Assembly (NCBI GenBank): GCA_964643885.1 | Contig: CAZXUI010000021.1 | Span: 1 to 59,463 of the forward strand | Source of the DNA: CAADGL01 sp964643885 | GTDB taxonomy: Bacteria; Planctomycetota; Phycisphaerae; UBA1845; Fen-1342 | Direction of reading: 5' to 3' | Length of the DNA: 59,463 nt | Shown here: positions 46,181-54,439 of the stretch, in pieces | Layout: each line of letters begins with the position of its first letter | Numbering within the stretch: position 1 is the first letter of the stretch | The notes under the pieces: model-generated | Seen by the model: only the letters and a program-made list of their open reading frames with translations | Databases searched by the model: none | What the model was told of the DNA's origin: nothing | Program-made: the position numbers and the translations under genes

Positions 46181-47127
46181 CGCACGTTGACTCCGCCGAA
46201 CCACGCCGCCGCCGCCTCGCGCACCGTCGCCAGCCGCGCGTAGCGCTGCACCACGCCCGTCGCGTCTTCGCCGTCATCCGCGAAGACCGCCTTCCGCACC
46301 CACAGGCACTGGTCGGACGCACAGACGAGCAGGCCGCCGGCCGTCACGCGGTAGACGCGGCCGGGCTCGCCGTAGTGCGGCACGCGCGTGGGCTCCGACG
46401 CCAGCAGCATCAGCTTGCGTCCCTGGTAGAACGTGAACGCGCCGGGGCAGGGAGTCGTCAGTGCACGGATGCGGTTGTGCACCTGCCCGGCTGTGAACTG
46501 GTCCCAGAGGATCAGGCCGTCATCGGGGAATCGCAGCGGGTAGTAGGCGGCTCCGGCGTCTTCCTGTGGCCGGCGCGTCAGTGTGCCGGCCTCCAGCCGG
46601 GCGAGCACTTCGAGCGTCATTTGCGGGAACTGCTCGGCCGCGATGGCGTGCAGGTCGCGAATGGTATCGGCGGGGCCGATCGGGAACTCGCGCTCCAGCA
46701 GGACATCGCCTGTATCCACGCCCGCCGCCAGCGCGATGATCGTCAGACGAACGCTCGTGTCGCCGTTGATCAGGGCCCAGTTGAGCGGCGAGGAGCCGCG
46801 ATAGTGGGGCAGGCGGCCGGCGTGCTGATTGATCGCCATCCGCCGCGGCAGGCACAGCAGATCGGCCGGCAGGATCTTGCCGTAGCCGGCGAGCACGAAG
46901 ACGTCCGCCTCGGCCGCGCGCAGCCGCTGTACGAGTCCCGGCTCGTCCGGACGCTCCGGCGCGAGCAGCGGCACTTCCATGCGCCGTGCGAGCTCGGCGA
47001 TCGATCCCGGCGTCGGCTCCGCGGCCTGCGGATGCACGATCACCAGCTCGACGCTGTGGCCGCTAGCGTGCAGCGCTCGCAGCGAGCTCGCGCCGCGCGG
47101 CCCGTTTCCCCAGAATGCAATTCTCAT
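46177..47127 (-). CDS. Formyltransferase with C-terminal domain, sugar type
   Basis: A 316-residue formyltransferase with the catalytic Asn and His in AINQHAGRLPHYRGSSPLNWAL and Asp in LAAGVDTGDVLLE. A C-terminal OB-like domain follows (VHNRIRALTTPCPGAFTFYQGRKLMLL), as in methionyl-tRNA formyltransferase and ArnA. It could be mistaken for fmt, but the position inside a sugar operon and the diverged N-terminus favour N-formylation of a 4-amino sugar nucleotide. Its start lies 65 bases inside the upstream epimerase gene. Confidence 0.82.
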   Translation of the reverse strand: MRIAFWGNGPRGASSLRALHASGHSVELVIVHPQAAEPTPGSIAELARRMEVPLLAPERPDEPGLVQRLRAAEADVFVLAGYGKILPADLLCLPRRMAINQHAGRLPHYRGSSPLNWALINGDTSVRLTIIALAAGVDTGDVLLEREFPIGPADTIRDLHAIAAEQFPQMTLEVLARLEAGTLTRRPQEDAGAAYYPLRFPDDGLILWDQFTAGQVHNRIRALTTPCPGAFTFYQGRKLMLLASEPTRVPHYGEPGRVYRVTAGGLLVCASDQCLWVRKAVFADDGEDATGVVQRYARLATVREAAAAWFGGVNVR

Positions 47128-48139
47128 GTGTCAGTGACCGGTACCAGTCGATGTAGCGTGCGAATCCCTTCTCCAGCGGCCACTTCGGCTCATAGCCGAG
47201 CAGCCGCCGCGCCTTGTCGATGCTGAGTGTGCCGCGGACCGGCATCAGTCGATCGCGCGGCAGGTAGCGGACCGCGACCTCGGGGAAGTGCCGGCAGAGA
47301 ATCTCCGCCATTTCCGCCAGCGAGCGGCCCTGGCCGAAGGTCAGGTTGAAAATCTCGTTGCGCGCCTCCGGCCGCTCCATCGCCGCGATGACGCCGTCGA
47401 CCAGGTCGGCGACGTGCGTGAAGTCCAGCCGCTCCTGGCCGTCGCCGTGCACGCTCACCTCGCCGTCGCGCAGGGCGCTCTCGATGAAAATCTGCCCCAC
47501 GCGGCGGCTCACGCAGCGTTCACCGTAGAGCGCGGACGGGCGGATGATCGTGTAGGGCAGGCCGAAGACCTGGTTGTAGGCGATGACCATCTGCTCGCCG
47601 GCCCGCTTGAGCGCTCCGTAGATGCCGATCGGGTCGCAGGGCTCGTCCTCGCCGACGGTCTCGCTGCGGAAGTTGCCGTAGACCATGCTGGAGGAGAAAT
47701 AGATGAACTGCTCGACGGCCAGCGACTTGCCGCGGGCGTTGTCCAGCGCGTTCTCCAGCGTCCGCAGGCTGTGATCGAAGGTCGAATAGGGGTCCTTGTT
47801 GGACACGTTCGCGTGGGCGACCGCGGCCAGGTGCACGATCACCTGCGGCTGCGTCCTGCCGAGGATGTGCGAGAGGTTGTGATAGTCGCGCGCGTCGAGC
47901 ACATAAAGCGGCACCCCCGCCTGCCGCAGCAGGTCCAGCCGCTCGTTGATGATCCGCAGATACAGGTCGGGGTTGTGCGAATCGCTGCCGGCCGAGGCGA
48001 AGCTGAGCAGGTTGTTGACCAGCAGATTGTCGACGATCGAGACATTCGCGCCGCGGTGCTTCAATTCCAGCGCCAGGTGGTGCCCGATGAAGCCCGCTCC
48101 GCCGATCAGCGTGATCCGCCGCTCCCGAATGTCCGTCAC
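47063..48139 (-). CDS. NAD-dependent sugar epimerase/dehydratase (extended SDR)
   Basis: This 358-residue protein has the extended SDR pattern: nucleotide loop GGAGFIGHHLA near residue 14, HLAAVAHANVSNKD, the Ser/Thr segment FSSSMVYGN, the catalytic YxxxK as YGALK, and RPSALYGERC. It presumably epimerises or dehydrates a nucleotide sugar early in the pathway. GTG 48139 overlaps the aminotransferase stop (GTGA). Its C-terminus reads 65 bases into the formyltransferase gene, so the last ~20 residues (KRAARRELAASAAR) may be a late extension. Confidence 0.88.
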   Translation of the reverse strand: MTDIRERRITLIGGAGFIGHHLALELKHRGANVSIVDNLLVNNLLSFASAGSDSHNPDLYLRIINERLDLLRQAGVPLYVLDARDYHNLSHILGRTQPQVIVHLAAVAHANVSNKDPYSTFDHSLRTLENALDNARGKSLAVEQFIYFSSSMVYGNFRSETVGEDEPCDPIGIYGALKRAGEQMVIAYNQVFGLPYTIIRPSALYGERCVSRRVGQIFIESALRDGEVSVHGDGQERLDFTHVADLVDGVIAAMERPEARNEIFNLTFGQGRSLAEMAEILCRHFPEVAVRYLPRDRLMPVRGTLSIDKARRLLGYEPKWPLEKGFARYIDWYRSLTHENCILGKRAARRELAASAAR

Positions 48140-49344
48140 GAGCCAAGCTCCTTGCTGATGACCTGCCGCACCGCCGCCGCCATGTAGTCGACATCTTCGT
48201 CGCTCACGTGCGGCGCCACCGGCAGGGCGATCGATTGATGACTCAGCCTCGCCGCCACCGAAAACGCCCCCGGCCGCGCGGGATAGTGACTGCGGTAATA
48301 GTCCATCTCGGGCACCGGCCGCGGGTAATAGATGCTCGTTCCCACGCCGGCCGCCGCGAGCTGCTCGATGATGCGGTCGCGCCGCGGCCTGAGCAGGTCG
48401 TCGAGCAGCAGTTGCAGGCAGTAATAGCTGCTCTCGCCGCCAGCCACCTCGGCCGGCAGCACGCTGACGTGCTCGATCTCCGCCAGGGCGTGGCGCAAGC
48501 GGGTGAAGTTGTGCCGCCGGGCGGCCAGAAACTCCGGCAGGCGCTTGAGCTGCTCGATGCCCAGCGCCGCGCTCAGCTCGTTCATGCGGTAGTTGAAGCC
48601 GAGCTGCTGCACGTCGTACATCCCCGGAAGCTGCCGCTGGGAGACGATGTTGCGGTCGATGCCGAAGGCCCGCGTGCGCGAGACTTCCTCGGCCAGCCGG
48701 GCGTGCCGCGTGACGATCATGCCGCCCTCGGCCGTCGTCATGTGCTTGACCGGGTAGAAGGAGAAGCAGCCCACGTCGCCGTGCAGGCCCGCGTGCACGC
48801 CGGCCATGCGCGTGCCGAGCGCCAGGGCGCAGTCCTCGACCAGGAAGAGGTTGTACTCGCGGGCCATCTCGCGCAGGTGCAGGACATCCGCGGGCACGCC
48901 GAGATAATGCACGATGGCGATGCCGCGGGTGCGGTTGTTGAGGGCCGCCTCGACGGCGTCGGGATCGACGTTGCCGGTGATCGGCTCGCTGTCCACGAAG
49001 ACGCACCGCCCTCCGCATAATTCGACCGCGTGCGCGGTCGCCACATGCGTCTGGGCCGGCACGATGACCTCGTCGCCGTGATTCAGCCCCAGCGCCAGCA
49101 GGGCCAGGTGCAGCGCCGCGGTGCAATTCGACACGGCCACGGCATGAGGCGCCCCGGTATACTGGGCGAAGGCCGACTCGAACTGCCGGACCAGCGGCCC
49201 ATGCGTCAACGTGCTGCCCGAGAGCACCCGCATCACCGCTTCGCGCTCCGCCTCGCCGATCATCGGCCGGCCGAAGGGAATCTGCCGCCGAGCCACCGCG
49301 GCCGCTGAACTCGTTGCCACGACGACTGGTGACGTGCTGCCCAT
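48136..49344 (-). CDS. DegT/DnrJ/EryC1-family aminotransferase (SpsC-like)
   Basis: This 402-residue pyridoxal-phosphate enzyme installs an amino group on a keto-sugar nucleotide. Motifs are PFGRPMIGEAE, VSNCTAALHLALLAL, VEDCALALGTRM and the PLP Lys in FSFYPVKHMTTAEGGM near residue 197, then GFNYRMNELSAALG. ATG 49344 has GAGGA ten bases upstream; GTG 49380 is an in-frame alternative with a weak site. With the SpsE-type synthase and SpsF-type cytidylyltransferase it recreates the core of the Bacillus spore-coat polysaccharide (sps) set. Confidence 0.9.
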   Translation of the reverse strand: MGSTSPVVVATSSAAAVARRQIPFGRPMIGEAEREAVMRVLSGSTLTHGPLVRQFESAFAQYTGAPHAVAVSNCTAALHLALLALGLNHGDEVIVPAQTHVATAHAVELCGGRCVFVDSEPITGNVDPDAVEAALNNRTRGIAIVHYLGVPADVLHLREMAREYNLFLVEDCALALGTRMAGVHAGLHGDVGCFSFYPVKHMTTAEGGMIVTRHARLAEEVSRTRAFGIDRNIVSQRQLPGMYDVQQLGFNYRMNELSAALGIEQLKRLPEFLAARRHNFTRLRHALAEIEHVSVLPAEVAGGESSYYCLQLLLDDLLRPRRDRIIEQLAAAGVGTSIYYPRPVPEMDYYRSHYPARPGAFSVAARLSHQSIALPVAPHVSDEDVDYMAAAVRQVISKELGS

Positions 49345-49432
49345 GACGCTCAAGTCCTCGTCAGAGTGCTGGATGCGCACACTCGCGGCGCAGACGGCCG
49401 CCGCGGGCTGCGCGGAGGCGGGTCAGCCGGTG

Positions 49433-50434
49433 TCAGATATCATCGACAGGCTGCGGCCGGCGGCTTTTGGCCGATTCCTCGATCGCCAGGCAGACCGCCA
49501 GCGTGCGGAAGGTGTCCTCGGTGCTGACGGGCGCCGGCCGGCCGGCAAGAATTGCGTCTACGAAACCGGGAATCAGGTCGCCCTTGTGGACGCCGGGGTA
49601 GGGGGCGTCGATCCGCTCGGGAGCCTCGTCGCCCGAGGTCGTGTAGAGCAGACCCGCCTCGGGCGTGTGCACGAAGCTGCCGCGCGTGCCGCAGAGCGTC
49701 AGGGCGTGAAAGTGCGGCCGGATGCAGGCGTAGCTGCTGCCCACCTTCCCGACCGCCCCGCTGGCGAAACGCAGCACGGCGACGACGTGGTCGTCGTAGC
49801 GGAACTGCGTGCCCGCCGAGGCGATTCGCGTTCCGGCCGCGCAAACTTCGACCACGCGGTCGCCGCTGAGCCACAGCAGCAGGTCCACCAGGTGGATGGC
49901 GCCGCCCAGGACGACGGAGTAGTAGTCGATCCGGCCGCGCCAGCCGGAGTGGATTTTGTGGGCCCGGCCGTAGAAATAGTCCCCCTCGAGCTGGAAGAGC
50001 TGCCCGAGCTGGCCGGCCTGAATCCGCCGCCGCAACTCGACGAAGCGCGGTGAGCCGCGCAGGATCAGGTTCGAGCTGAGCCGAACATGCGCGTGTTCGC
50101 GCAGGGCAGCCCGGATTCGCTCCGCCTCGCCGCGCGACAGGCAGAGCGGCTTTTCGGCGAAAACGTGCTTTCCGGCGTCGATCGCGGCGACGATCTGCTC
50201 GCAGTGATAGGTGTCGTAGCTGGCGATGGAGACGATGTCGATCTCGCGGTCGCTCAGGATCGCGGCGTCGTCGTCGGTGATGGGAATCTCGGGGTGGCGG
50301 GCGGCGATCTCCGCCCGTTTGTCCGGATCGAAGTCGCACAGGGCGACGACTTCGCACTGCGGGTGTGAGCGGTAGCCGGCGATGTGCGCCTCGCCCACGC
50401 CCAGCCCGATCACCGCCGCCCGCAGCCGCCGCAT
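49433..50434 (-). CDS. Gfo/Idh/MocA-family oxidoreductase
   Basis: A 333-residue NAD(P)-dependent oxidoreductase with the Rossmann motif VIGLGVGEAHIAGY, the conserved EKP in VFAEKPLCLS near residue 95, and GGAIHLVDLLLWLSG with the catalytic-site His. It begins four bases after the stop of the cytidylyltransferase gene. It probably oxidises a nucleotide sugar to the keto form used by the downstream aminotransferase; this is inference from gene order. Confidence 0.87.
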   Translation of the reverse strand: MRRLRAAVIGLGVGEAHIAGYRSHPQCEVVALCDFDPDKRAEIAARHPEIPITDDDAAILSDREIDIVSIASYDTYHCEQIVAAIDAGKHVFAEKPLCLSRGEAERIRAALREHAHVRLSSNLILRGSPRFVELRRRIQAGQLGQLFQLEGDYFYGRAHKIHSGWRGRIDYYSVVLGGAIHLVDLLLWLSGDRVVEVCAAGTRIASAGTQFRYDDHVVAVLRFASGAVGKVGSSYACIRPHFHALTLCGTRGSFVHTPEAGLLYTTSGDEAPERIDAPYPGVHKGDLIPGFVDAILAGRPAPVSTEDTFRTLAVCLAIEESAKSRRPQPVDDI

Positions 50435-50438
50435 CCGC

Positions 50439-51143
50439 TCAGACCTCGACGCACGCCGGCCCGAACTCGCGCAGGGCCAGCTCCACCACTTCGCCCACGC
50501 GGTAGGTCCAGTGCGGCCGGTCCATCGCTGCCAGGATCGCGTCCGCCTTGTACAGGTCCGTGGGCGTATCGATCGACAGGTGCATGTCGTCGAAGCGCTC
50601 CTCGGCGAACAGGTTGTGCACGCGATAGGCCGCGGCGTGCTCATAGAAGAAGCGCGTCACGTGCTCGAGGTGCTCGGGCTCCGTCATGCGCGGCAATGCG
50701 TCCAGGAACGTGTCGCTGCGCAGCACTTCGATCGTCTGGCCGCTGGGGAAGCTGCGCACCAGGTTGTTGGTCACGATGTCCAGCCCGCGGCGGGCGAGGA
50801 TCTCGATCGCGCCGTCGATCAGTGTCTGGTCGATGAAGGGGCTGTCGCCGCAGACGCGGACGAAGGCTGCGCAAGGATGCGTGCAGAGCGCCCGCTCGAA
50901 GCGGGCGGCAACGTTCTCCAGCGGCCCGCGCACGCAGGCGACGCCCTGCTCGCGGCAGAAGGTGGCGATGGCGTCGTCCTCCGGCCGGTCCGACGTGCAC
51001 ACGACGGTGCGTGCGATCAGCTCGCCGTGCGTCAGCCGCTCGATCACGTACTGAAGCATGGGTCGCCCCTGGAGGTGGCGCAGGGCTTTTCCGGGCAGGC
51101 GTGTCGAGCTCATGCGAGCCTGAACGACGGCGTGAATCTTCAT
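50439..51143 (-). CDS. SpsF-type cytidylyltransferase
   Basis: This 234-residue protein carries the nucleotidyltransferase signature AVVQARMSSTRLPGKAL at its N-terminus, followed by VCTSDRPEDDAIATFC, FVRVCGDSPFIDQTLID and SIDTPTDLYKAD. SpsF-type proteins resemble CMP-sialic acid synthetases and are thought to activate the acidic sugar with CTP. It is the first gene of the 12-gene operon that ends at 37235. A direct repeat of CGATAAC stands about 90-100 bases upstream of the ATG, but no clear promoter could be assigned. Confidence 0.85.
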   Translation of the reverse strand: MKIHAVVQARMSSTRLPGKALRHLQGRPMLQYVIERLTHGELIARTVVCTSDRPEDDAIATFCREQGVACVRGPLENVAARFERALCTHPCAAFVRVCGDSPFIDQTLIDGAIEILARRGLDIVTNNLVRSFPSGQTIEVLRSDTFLDALPRMTEPEHLEHVTRFFYEHAAAYRVHNLFAEERFDDMHLSIDTPTDLYKADAILAAMDRPHWTYRVGEVVELALREFGPACVEV

Positions 51144-51265
51144 GGCGGGCCTCTACGGCCGCGACGCGGGCCCGGCCACGCAGAACCTTGCCGACCCGGC
51201 CTCCCCGCGGCTCATCTGCTAGTTATCGGTTATCGCCTTCCGGGAGTTTACGAGCGTTCAGCCAC

Positions 51266-51280
51266 CCGCCCGCCGGGCGG
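51266..51280. terminator. GC-rich hairpin after the DinB-like gene
   Basis: CCGCCC-GCC-GGGCGG, a perfect 6-bp stem with a three-base loop, five bases past the DinB-like stop and ahead of the 12-gene operon. No T-tract; it could equally be one of the repeat hairpins. Confidence 0.35.
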
Positions 51281-51284
51281 CCCC

Positions 51285-51779
51285 TCACGTCCAGCGCACC
51301 CACTCAACCTCCAGTCCGTGCTCGCGCCGCAACCGGCCGGCCAGCAGGGCCGCGTGATGCTGAATGTGCCGAAGGTTGTGAAGCTGGTGGTCGAGCTTCG
51401 GCATGGTCTTGTGCCACGGAAATCCGCTCCCGGCCGCCTCGAGATCGAGCGAATCCACGGCCGCGTCGACCTGCGCATCGCAGAAGTCCCAGTACTCGAG
51501 CAGCTCCGCCACCGTGAAGGGGTCGCGGATCGGCTCGCCGCTGCCGGGTGGCCAGGGCAGGTCGTGATGTTCGCCGCGATGGTGCGCCCAGGGTTTGAAA
51601 TCGCTCTCGCGCTGTTGCAGGTAGAGATGTGTGAAGTAGAGCGTGTGATAGGCGACGCGCCAGAAGGGCACTTCGTACGGCCCCCCGTACCAGAGCGCAT
51701 CCGGGCAGAGCTCGATCGCCCGCCGCAACATCGCCAGCGCCGCGTGATACTGCCCCTTCAGTGCCGCGCGAATGTCCAT
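51285..51779 (-). CDS. DinB-like domain protein
   Basis: A 164-residue four-helix-bundle protein of the DinB/YfiT type. Histidines in the family's metal-binding positions are seen in FWRVAYHTLYFTHLYLQ and in KLDHQLHNLRHIQHHAALL. The family includes metal-dependent thiol transferases and stress proteins of unknown function. ATG 51779 follows AAGGAGGGAG. The YjbR-like gene lies 41 bases upstream on the same strand, so the two may be cotranscribed. It is unlikely to belong to the sugar operon, from which a hairpin and 141 bases separate it. Confidence 0.8.
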   Translation of the reverse strand: MDIRAALKGQYHAALAMLRRAIELCPDALWYGGPYEVPFWRVAYHTLYFTHLYLQQRESDFKPWAHHRGEHHDLPWPPGSGEPIRDPFTVAELLEYWDFCDAQVDAAVDSLDLEAAGSGFPWHKTMPKLDHQLHNLRHIQHHAALLAGRLRREHGLEVEWVRWT

Positions 51780-51820
51780 CGCTCCCTCCTTCAGCCGCGT
51801 CGCAGAATCGTCGCGTCCGC

Positions 51821-52285
51821 TCACTCCATCTCCGCCGCCAACCGCCGCGGCGCCTGCATCCGATACGCCGCAACGACCAGATCGAATACCTCGTGCCAGC
51901 TTACCTTCGGCCGGTCGAGCCGAAGCGAGACCCAGCCCTTGGCGCCCAGGTACACGGGGACGAGGTATCGGTCCGGGCCGGCCGTGAGCAGCTCCTGCTG
52001 CCGCGCCGACGTCGCCTTGCAGCACAGGCACACGATGCCGTCGCCGTGGTGATCGTGCAGGTAGTACGCGAGCGTCTTGCGGCGGACGCAGAGCGCGAGG
52101 TGGCGCTGTCCGGCGGCGGCGAATTCCAGTTCCGGCAGGGTTTCGCACAGAGCCGCCAGCTTCGCGAGCCGCTGGCGGTCGCGCGTGCTGAAGCGCAGCC
52201 CGGGCGCCGTGCGGCCCAAGTCGGCCTTCGGGCCGGCCGACATGCGCGCCCTGTACTGGGCAAGAACGGTCCGGTTCGTGGACAT
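51821..52285 (-). CDS. MmcQ/YjbR-family protein
   Basis: A 154-residue protein of the YjbR group (CyaY-like fold, DNA-binding function proposed). Typical segments are LCETLPELEF, RKTLAYYLHDHHGDGIVCLCCKA, YLVPVYLGAKGWVSLRLD and WHEVFDLVVAAYRMQAPRRL. ATG 52285 was chosen at the conserved start; no Shine-Dalgarno sequence is evident, and an earlier in-frame extension reads through repeat-rich DNA. It probably forms a two-gene unit with the DinB-like gene. Confidence 0.82.
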   Translation of the reverse strand: MSTNRTVLAQYRARMSAGPKADLGRTAPGLRFSTRDRQRLAKLAALCETLPELEFAAAGQRHLALCVRRKTLAYYLHDHHGDGIVCLCCKATSARQQELLTAGPDRYLVPVYLGAKGWVSLRLDRPKVSWHEVFDLVVAAYRMQAPRRLAAEME

Positions 52286-52362
52286 GATGGCCGCAAGTGT
52301 AGCGACCGGCCGGGTGCGACCGGTAGGGGGCACGGGTGGTACGGGCGTATTGCCTGGGTGGT

Positions 52363-52481
52363 ACGGGCGTCTCGCCCGTTCCCGCGGATGCGACTTTACT
52401 GCTCTGACGAGTGCCCTGCCGACGCAAGAAGGCGTTGGCAGGGCACTCGCACGCATGCTCACGCCTGCGGCGAGAGCATGC
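52363..52481 (+). repeat. Three intergenic hairpins in a row
   Basis: ACGGGCG-TCT-CGCCCGT (52363-52379); a 17-bp stem GAGTGCCCTGCCGACGC with its complement around AAGAAG, one G-T wobble (52409-52448); and GCATGCTC-A-CGCC-TGC-GGCG-A-GAGCATGC (52453-52481). They fill the gap between two minus-strand genes. A partial second GGTGGTACGGGCGT copy stands just before the first. Confidence 0.85.
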
Positions 52482-52506
52482 CGCCCGCCAGAGCGTACAT
52501 CACCGA

Positions 52507-54141
52507 CTACGGCGCCTTTTCGGCCCGAATCATCAGCGCCGAGTTATTGCCGTTGTTCTGCGCCGCGATGTCGATCTTGTACGACGCCACCGCGACCGGC
52601 CCGGTCGGAGTCTGCACTTCGTCGACGAAGATCTCCTTCGGCAGCGAGACCGTGAACGAGCCCGACGACGACGGCGTCGACAGCACCGAGCCCGGCACCT
52701 CGTAGTCGAAGTTCATCGTGTTCCATCCGGCCGGCGGCGTTGGCCAGGTCGCGGCCGTGTCGATCGGGTCGATCTGCTGGCCGGTCGCGTTCAGGAAAAA
52801 GACCTCGAAGTGATAATCCTGTCCGACCAGCAGCCGGCCGCGCTCGTCGACCGGCGGGTTCCACTCGAGCGCCAGGTCCTGCGTGCCGTCGAACTCGATC
52901 ACGCCCGGTCCGGTGTAGGGTGTGAGCGAGCCCGGCGCGCCGTAGGCGACCAGCTTCGGAATGCTGCGGAAGACGAAGTTGATCATCCGCGAGAGCACGG
53001 CGGTCGTTCCGTCGTCGAACTTGACCTCGACCGTGAAGGTGTCGCCGGCGTTGATGAAGTCGTTGGGCACCGCCCACTCCTGGAAGTGGTTGGTTCCGTC
53101 GGGCCGCAAGGCGTAGAAGGTCGACGACCACAGGGCCGAGCCGAAGCTGGGATCATTCAGCGTCATCATCGGCAGATAGAGCGGCGAAGGGGCCGGCGGG
53201 CCGATGACCCGCGCCCCGGTGATCGTCTTGGTCAGCGTCGACGTGCCCTTGATCTCGAACGTGATCACGGTCCGCGTCCGCAGAATCTCCTCGATTCCCG
53301 GCTCATCGCCGCTGTAGAAGACTTCCGCCGTCACGTCCTCGATCTTCAGGTTCATGAAGACGTTCAGCAGCACGTCGGCGAAGGGCGTCGCGCTGAGCGC
53401 GCCCTCCGGCTCGAAATCGTCAACCTTGCCGTTGCCGTTGTCGTCGGCGTCGAACAGGTCGACGAGGCCGTCCTGGTCGCTGTCGAGCGCGTGCCGCGGG
53501 TCGTCGCTGGGCGCGTCGATGTTCGCCTCGTCGCCCTTGCCCACCGACGGCACGCCCACGGGCACGCCGGCTTCATTCAACCGCGACTTTACGTCGTCGG
53601 CCACCGAGCCGTCCGCCAGGTCCGCATCCTCACCCGGCACGAGCAGCATCGAGTTCGGATCGTCGCCGACATCCAGCGTGCCCAGCGAGACCGGCCCGCC
53701 GACCTCCAGACCCGTGAAGCCATCGGTGCCATCCTGCCCGAAGACCACCGGGCCGAGCGCCCGGCTGTCCGGCCCCACGACGGTGACGATGAACAGATCA
53801 CCCGTCTCGTCGTCCGGAATCTCGATCTCGAAGTTGCCCTCGGCGTCGGTCGTGCCCATGTAGGTCATCATCGTTTCGGCTGACTGGACGACGACCTGGT
53901 AGCCCTCGTCCTTGGTCGACGAGCGCGGCCCGCGCTTGGCCGTCTCCGAGCCGTTCACCGTGCCGGTGACCGACCGGGCCGACTGCGTCCCGTCGCCGTC
54001 GCCGCCGCCGTCATCCGTCGTGCCGGTCGTGTCGCCACCGTCGGCGTCCGACCCGCCACCCAGAAGATCGCCGATCGAGATCGAATTGCAGCCCGCGGCC
54101 AGCACGGCGGCCGCCATGATCAGGGAGAGAAACGCGCGCAT
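52507..54141 (-). CDS. Large lipoprotein with carboxypeptidase-regulatory-like domain and calcium-type loops
   Basis: This 544-residue protein has a lipoprotein signal (LSLIMAAAVLAAGC, Cys18), then a Gly/Asp/Thr-rich linker (about 28-55). A beta-sandwich of the carboxypeptidase-regulatory-like type follows (VTGTVNGSE ... TTDAEGNFEIEIPDDE). Around residues 225-260 acidic loops (DSDQDGLVDLFDADDNGNGKVDD) look like EF-hand or thrombospondin type 3 calcium sites. The rest is predicted beta-rich, without recognised domain. GGAGA precedes ATG 54141. It is probably a surface-exposed or periplasmic structural protein; no enzymatic motif is seen. Confidence 0.8.
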   Translation of the reverse strand: MRAFLSLIMAAAVLAAGCNSISIGDLLGGGSDADGGDTTGTTDDGGGDGDGTQSARSVTGTVNGSETAKRGPRSSTKDEGYQVVVQSAETMMTYMGTTDAEGNFEIEIPDDETGDLFIVTVVGPDSRALGPVVFGQDGTDGFTGLEVGGPVSLGTLDVGDDPNSMLLVPGEDADLADGSVADDVKSRLNEAGVPVGVPSVGKGDEANIDAPSDDPRHALDSDQDGLVDLFDADDNGNGKVDDFEPEGALSATPFADVLLNVFMNLKIEDVTAEVFYSGDEPGIEEILRTRTVITFEIKGTSTLTKTITGARVIGPPAPSPLYLPMMTLNDPSFGSALWSSTFYALRPDGTNHFQEWAVPNDFINAGDTFTVEVKFDDGTTAVLSRMINFVFRSIPKLVAYGAPGSLTPYTGPGVIEFDGTQDLALEWNPPVDERGRLLVGQDYHFEVFFLNATGQQIDPIDTAATWPTPPAGWNTMNFDYEVPGSVLSTPSSSGSFTVSLPKEIFVDEVQTPTGPVAVASYKIDIAAQNNGNNSALMIRAEKAP

Positions 54142-54439
54142 CAGAGGTTCTCCAACAAGGAACGGTTGCGCCGGCGACCGTGGCCGGTCCGCAGACAGAT
54201 CGAGAGACGATTTCTCTGCTATCGGCACTCCCGCGGGCGGGCATGCACAGTCAGGCCCCGCCCGGCGGCGGCTGCGGGGTGCGCCGGGGCGCATTTCCTG
54301 CGGGCTGGGGCCTGTTGAAGTGGCCGGCTCGAGATGACCGATACACAGACATCCGAAGTGGGGGCGGCGCGCGACTCGTCAACGCGCTGCTGGGGCCGCA
54401 CCAGGAACCGATCAGCTCGTCGTTACTTGGAGCGGTGCC

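Noticed and set aside
46177..47127. Housekeeping methionyl-tRNA formyltransferase
   Set aside because: The catalytic core and C-terminal domain fit, but the gene is embedded by overlaps in a sugar operon, with no def gene nearby and a diverged N-terminus. It was therefore called a sugar formyltransferase, with some doubt.
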